Assembly (NCBI GenBank): GCA_012515635.1
Contig: JAAYXZ010000141.1
Span: 1-9,911 of the forward strand
Reading direction: 5' to 3'
Length of the DNA: 9,911 nucleotides
Source of the DNA: Elusimicrobiota bacterium
GTDB lineage: Bacteria > Ratteibacteria > UBA8468 > B48-G9 > JAFGKM01
Made by a program: the position numbers and the translations under genes. Below the pieces are notes generated by a model that ran no database searches, had not been told where the DNA came from, and worked only from the letters and a program-made list of their open reading frames with translations. Of the stretch, positions 6,841-9,911 are shown in pieces (the stretch's first letter is position 1; each line of letters starts with the position of its first letter).

Positions 6841-7419
6841 ATGTTGGATAAGGCGATGTTGTTGGCATTAGTGAATATCGGAGTAGCAGTCATATTAATA
6901 GCCGTTTTGGCAATGATATTAAAAATCAACAGAAAAAAGTTTGCTATAGGGGCAGCGCTTTTAGTTATTTATGCAGGAATTTCAATCTATTATGTATGTC
7001 TTGTTCGCTCCTACCCTCGCTCTGTATTGAAACAGGACATTGTAACCGTAACTGTTCCTTTAAGTGAGGAGCATCAAATAGAGAGCGAAGAAGAAGAGAC
7101 GGATTTTATGGTTGTAATATTATATGAGGATGAGACCTTTTCGTTAGCCCCTGACGGTGAAATAGAGGTGAAAAAGGGAGGTAGGTTCAAGATAGAAAAG
7201 GTGATTTATAGGTCAGCCGATTCTGAAGAGATTAAAGCGGATATAAAGGGTTTTGCGGGGAATGCGAGAAGAAATGACCAGCAGGATATTGGCTATTGGG
7301 TAACCTATGCCAATATGCTCAAGTATTGGGCTATGAAAGGGGAAAAAGATAAGTTTGAGGTTCAGATAAAGGAAGACAATGATTTGCTTGGGACAATATA
7401 CATACAATTCATTGACTAA
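6841..7419 (+). CDS. Two-helix membrane protein with extracytoplasmic domain, family not recognised
   Basis: A 192-residue protein I do not recognise. Two membrane helices are visible (about 6-27 and 34-54), separated by the basic loop KINRKK (28-33). By the positive-inside rule, the loop is cytoplasmic and both termini lie outside. The rest (57-192) is a soluble domain with an acidic stretch (about 76-88), several predicted beta strands and an aromatic patch GYWVTYANMLKYW at 151-163. It has no Cys pair, no lipobox and no catalytic motif that I can name. A GGGAGG ribosome site lies in the last codons of the diguanylate cyclase gene, and ATG follows that stop by one base, so the two are almost certainly co-translated. 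A sensory or accessory role for the cyclase is suggested by this context only. Thymidylate kinase follows after 11 bases. Confidence 0.8.
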   Translation: MLDKAMLLALVNIGVAVILIAVLAMILKINRKKFAIGAALLVIYAGISIYYVCLVRSYPRSVLKQDIVTVTVPLSEEHQIESEEEETDFMVVILYEDETFSLAPDGEIEVKKGGRFKIEKVIYRSADSEEIKADIKGFAGNARRNDQQDIGYWVTYANMLKYWAMKGEKDKFEVQIKEDNDLLGTIYIQFID

Positions 7420-7430
7420 GAGAAAAACTG

Positions 7431-8057
7431 ATGAAAAAAAAGGGAATAATAGTAAGTTTTGAAGGTATAGACGGCTGTGGTAAGAGCACTCAGGTGAAAC
7501 TATTCTGTGAATATCTTGACCGCAAGGGGACAGAGTATGTTCTTCTTAATGAGCCGGGCGGGACAAAAGTCGGCGAAAAAATAAGAAAGATTCTTCTGGA
7601 TAGCAGAAATACAATCGGCTCTCTCAGTGAGCTTTTTTTGTATCTTGCCAGCCGCAGTCAACTGATAGAAGAATGTATAGCCCCGTATGTCGGGAAAGGC
7701 GGAATAGTTGTTATAGACAGATATATTGATTCTACTATGGCATATCAGGGTTACGGGAGAGGTGTTTCCCTCGACCTTATCAGGTATATCCATAATGCTT
7801 TCGTGGATGTATCTCTGCCCGATATAACTTTTCTGATAGATGCGCCCGCTCGCAATCTGCTCACGGTATTAAAGAATAAAAAGAAGGATAGGATTGAAAA
7901 GGAGTCATTGGAGTTTCAGGAGAGGGTGAGAGAAGGGTATCTTCGTATTGCGCAAGCGGAGAAGCAACGGATACGGATAATTGAAAGAAGAACGATTACT
8001 CTTACATATGAAGAGATTATAAAAGAATGGGAGAAGTTCAACAATGGATGTAAATGA
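7431..8057 (+). CDS. tmk: Thymidylate kinase (dTMP kinase)
   Basis: A complete 208-residue enzyme, the usual size. It phosphorylates dTMP to dTDP with ATP in the cytoplasm, an essential step of dTTP supply. The P-loop is GIDGCGKST at 12-20, followed by the NEPGGT substrate loop (40-45), then DRYIDSTMAYQG (96-107), the DRY-containing motif that binds dTMP. The LID region around 148-170 (KKDRIEKESLEFQERVREGY) contains the expected Arg and Glu residues. Its stop lies inside holB, which overlaps it by 14 bases; tmk-holB is a common bacterial pair. The ribosome site is weak (AGAG), consistent with read-through translation from the preceding gene. Confidence 0.97.
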   Translation: MKKKGIIVSFEGIDGCGKSTQVKLFCEYLDRKGTEYVLLNEPGGTKVGEKIRKILLDSRNTIGSLSELFLYLASRSQLIEECIAPYVGKGGIVVIDRYIDSTMAYQGYGRGVSLDLIRYIHNAFVDVSLPDITFLIDAPARNLLTVLKNKKKDRIEKESLEFQERVREGYLRIAQAEKQRIRIIERRTITLTYEEIIKEWEKFNNGCK

Positions 8058-8889
8058 AGCAAAAAAGTTTCTTATAAGCATCAAAAAGCAAAACAGAGTT
8101 GCTGGGGCATATCTTGTCTTTGCAGGAGATGAAAAAGAGAGGAATGAGTGCGTGATGTTTTTATCAAAACTCCTTCAGTGTAAGGAGACGCCGCCATGTA
8201 ATAAATGTTCTTTCTGTCGGCAAATAGAGAATAGAAGCCATCCCGACACAAAATGGATAATCCCCTCTAAAAGCGCGCTTTCCATAGATGATGTCAGGTG
8301 GGTGAAAGAGGACATTTATATTACTCCGTATTATGGTATGAGGAAGATATATATCTTTGATATTAATTATATGAGGTCAGAGGCAGCCAACGGGTTCTTA
8401 AAGATATTGGAAGAACCTCCTGCTTATGGGACACTTATAATACAGAGCAAGAATATCGGTTTTTTTCTTCCTACCATTGTTTCAAGGTTTCAAAAGATAC
8501 GGCTAAACTATAAACTTCCGGAGTATACAGAGGATATGGAGGAGATGCATCAGCAGTATATAGATATCTTAAGTTGTGCGCGGAATAAAAACTTCTTTGG
8601 TTTTTTCAAGGAGATAGATTCGTTTGTTGCCGCAAGGGACAGGGAAGAGGCGGAGGAAGATACAGGGAAGATGCTCCTGTTTTTCAGGGATGCTTACTTA
8701 AAAAGAGCAGGCGTGCCCGAAGAATATGTTATCAACAAAAATATGGACTATAAATTAATGCCTTCCGATAAGAATATGCTGGATGTGATGGAAAAAATTC
8801 TGGAGCTTAAAGGCAGAATAAGGTATAATATAAACCTGAAATTGGCGTTGGACAATCTGTTTTTATGTATAAGCAATAAGATGGATTAA
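8044..8889 (+). CDS. holB: DNA polymerase III subunit delta prime
   Basis: A 281-residue clamp-loader subunit, shorter than E. coli HolB (334 residues) because the C-terminal region is compact. The zinc-binding cysteines are Cys46, Cys52, Cys55 and Cys58, followed by SHPD (65-68). The segment SEAANGFLKILEEPP (112-126) and the SRFQ motif (147-150) are the classical RFC/delta-prime AAA+ signatures. The P-loop is not preserved: the expected GxxGxGKT reads GDEKERNE near 28-35, so it should not bind ATP in the normal way, as in E. coli delta prime. It acts with the tau/gamma and delta subunits to load the sliding clamp. It overlaps tmk by 14 bases, and tRNA-Leu starts nine bases after its stop. 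Confidence 0.92.
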   Translation: MDVNEAKKFLISIKKQNRVAGAYLVFAGDEKERNECVMFLSKLLQCKETPPCNKCSFCRQIENRSHPDTKWIIPSKSALSIDDVRWVKEDIYITPYYGMRKIYIFDINYMRSEAANGFLKILEEPPAYGTLIIQSKNIGFFLPTIVSRFQKIRLNYKLPEYTEDMEEMHQQYIDILSCARNKNFFGFFKEIDSFVAARDREEAEEDTGKMLLFFRDAYLKRAGVPEEYVINKNMDYKLMPSDKNMLDVMEKILELKGRIRYNINLKLALDNLFLCISNKMD

Positions 8890-8898
8890 GAGATATAA

Positions 8899-8982
8899 GC
8901 CGGAGTGGCGGAAATGGCAGACGCGCCAGGTTCAGGACCTGGTGGTGGCAACACCGTTGGGGTTCGACTCCCCACTTCGGCA
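8899..8982 (+). tRNA. tRNA-Leu (anticodon CAG)
   Basis: An 84-base tRNA with a long variable arm. The acceptor stem GCCGGAG (8899-8905) pairs with CTTCGGC (8975-8981), with one G-U, and A8982 is the discriminator. The anticodon stem CCAGG/CCTGG encloses TTCAGGA, with anticodon CAG at 8933-8935, reading CUG leucine codons. The variable arm is GGTG-GCAA-CACC (8944-8955), as class II tRNA-Leu requires. The T arm has loop TTCGACT (8963-8969) and a five-pair stem. No CCA is encoded; the gene is followed at once by seven T residues. It starts nine bases after holB, so it is either co-transcribed or uses a promoter inside holB, where TATAAG at 8868-8873 could be a -10 box without a well-placed -35. 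Confidence 0.97.
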
Positions 8983-9027
8983 TTTTTTTATTTAGCGGGG
9001 GAAGTTTGATAAAGCAGAAGATGTGAT

Positions 9028-9911
9028 TTAATAATTGAAGCCCTCTTCAAATAGTTCTTTACAGGCATTAACGACGGCTTCGTCATACCAGAGGCCTTTC
9101 TTGGATTCTATCTCTTCAAGGGCGGCTTGTATTCCCAACGCTTTCCGATAAGGTCTGTGGGAATTGATTGCCTCAACAACATCTGCAACAGCAAGGATTT
9201 TTGCTTCCAGAAGCATTGTTTTGCCGTCTATACCGTGGGGATAACCGCTTCCGTCTATATGTTCATGGTGTTGTAAAACTATCTTTGCTATAGGCCACGG
9301 GAAATCTATGTCTTTCAGTATATTATATCCTTTAACAGTATGCAGTTTGACAAGGCCCATCTCTATATCTGTAAGTTTTCTTGGAGCAAAAAGAAGCGCT
9401 CCGGGGATACTCCCTTTTCCGATATCGTGGAGTATTGCGGCAATTTTTAAACCGTCTATGAATTCGGGGGAGAGGTTCATTTTTTTTGCTATAGCGCAGG
9501 CAAGTTCAGATACCTTTTTCTGATGCTCTAAAGTGTAAGGGTCTTTCTCCGCGATAGTTTTAGAGAGAGCCGAGACAACCTCTTCAAGCACTTTTTTCAT
9601 TGCCCCCTGTATCTTTTTTATCCCTTCCTCCGCAAGTTTCCGCTCTGTTATATCTCTAAGGCAAAGAAGAGTGCCGTTTTCTCCTTGAAAGACCGTCTTA
9701 TTGCTGATTGTCTCCACCCAAAAGGATGTCTTGTTGGCGTCTTGCACCTTGTATTGAATCAAGCGCCCCTTATTCTCCGGGGATAAGAGTTGAATATCTA
9801 AATTAACTTTTTCTTTGAATTGAGGAAGGACAAAATCTATGAAATGCCTTTTTTGCAATTCTTTGATATTTTTATAACCGAACATCTCCAGCGCTATGGG
9901 GTTGGCATAAA
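9028..9911 (-). CDS. PAS and HD-GYP domain protein, probable cyclic di-GMP phosphodiesterase (5' end outside window)
   Basis: The frame is open to the right edge of the window, so the N-terminus is missing. The first visible residues, YANPIALEMFGYKN, are typical of a PAS domain already under way, so the internal ATG at 9885 is not the start. Counting from that Met, a PAS/PAC region runs to about residue 82 (ending LRDITERKLAEE), a linker helix to about 112, then a HD-GYP domain. Key HD-GYP residues are present: His153-Asp154 in ILHDIGKGSIP, His182, HHEHIDGSGYP at 206-216 and Asp235 in LAVADVVEAI. The domain should cleave cyclic di-GMP, with PAS as sensor. It ends at TAA 9028-9030, converging on tRNA-Leu, with 45 bases between. 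An additional sensor or membrane region may lie upstream. Confidence 0.93.
   Translation of the reverse strand, partial: YANPIALEMFGYKNIKELQKRHFIDFVLPQFKEKVNLDIQLLSPENKGRLIQYKVQDANKTSFWVETISNKTVFQGENGTLLCLRDITERKLAEEGIKKIQGAMKKVLEEVVSALSKTIAEKDPYTLEHQKKVSELACAIAKKMNLSPEFIDGLKIAAILHDIGKGSIPGALLFAPRKLTDIEMGLVKLHTVKGYNILKDIDFPWPIAKIVLQHHEHIDGSGYPHGIDGKTMLLEAKILAVADVVEAINSHRPYRKALGIQAALEEIESKKGLWYDEAVVNACKELFEEGFNY

Noticed and set aside
8842..8873. Promoter for tRNA-Leu inside holB
   Set aside because: TATAAG at 8868-8873 resembles a -10 box, but the nearest -35-like sequences (TTGGCG at 8842, TTGGAC at 8848) give spacers of 20 and 14 bases, outside the normal range.
8983..9027. Independent hairpin terminator between tRNA-Leu and the HD-GYP gene
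   Set aside because: There is a seven-T run right after the tRNA but no separate inverted repeat in the 45 bases.
9028..9885. HD-GYP gene as a complete 285-residue protein starting at 9885
   Set aside because: The frame stays open to the window edge and the preceding codons (YANPIALE) are classic PAS sequence, so the gene is cut by the window.
1..9911. CRISPR arrays, insertion sequences, phage genes or defence systems
   Set aside because: No regularly spaced repeats, transposase or integrase motifs, terminal inverted repeats or toxin-antitoxin-like pairs were seen; gene packing is that of core chromosome.

Overview
The window reads as an ordinary, densely packed bacterial chromosome segment from an anaerobe of moderate-to-low GC content. 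Anaerobic metabolism is indicated by a ferredoxin-type 2-oxoacid oxidoreductase (alpha and beta subunits). A diderm envelope is suggested, not proven, by a DUF1318 lipoprotein and an NlpE-like domain protein. The mix of RadC, DUF1614, DUF1318 and c-di-GMP enzymes, plus a tRNA without an encoded CCA, would fit an uncultivated Omnitrophota-, Nitrospirota- or Desulfobacterota-like lineage, but I cannot assign the phylum from the sequence alone. I see no mobile element, phage gene, CRISPR array or defence cassette, and no gene-free stretch over 300 bases.

Layout: (1) Positions 1-718, plus strand: the C-terminal end of an AlkD-like DNA alkylation repair protein, followed after one base by a membrane-anchored NlpE-like protein. 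(2) Positions 761-5446, minus strand: six genes that overlap or lie within 10 bases of each other. In transcription order they are DUF1318 lipoprotein, oxidoreductase alpha, oxidoreductase beta, DUF1614 membrane protein, RadC, and a UDP-glucuronate 4-epimerase-like enzyme. (3) Positions 5447-5618: a 172-base divergent intergenic region with a good minus-strand sigma70-like promoter, a weaker plus-strand candidate and a short phased repeat. (4) Positions 5619-8982, plus strand: a membrane GGDEF diguanylate cyclase, an unrecognised two-helix membrane protein, thymidylate kinase, DNA polymerase III delta prime and tRNA-Leu(CAG). (5) Positions 9028-9911, minus strand: a PAS/HD-GYP protein whose 5' end lies outside the window.

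Functionally the window mixes central carbon oxidation (oxidoreductase), dTTP supply and clamp loading for replication (tmk, holB), and opposing c-di-GMP enzymes (GGDEF synthesis, HD-GYP breakdown). The points most worth a second look are the oxidoreductase pair with no gamma or ferredoxin subunit but a DUF1614 membrane protein coupled to it, and the unknown membrane protein coupled to the diguanylate cyclase. I did not find convincing evidence of a new multi-gene system.
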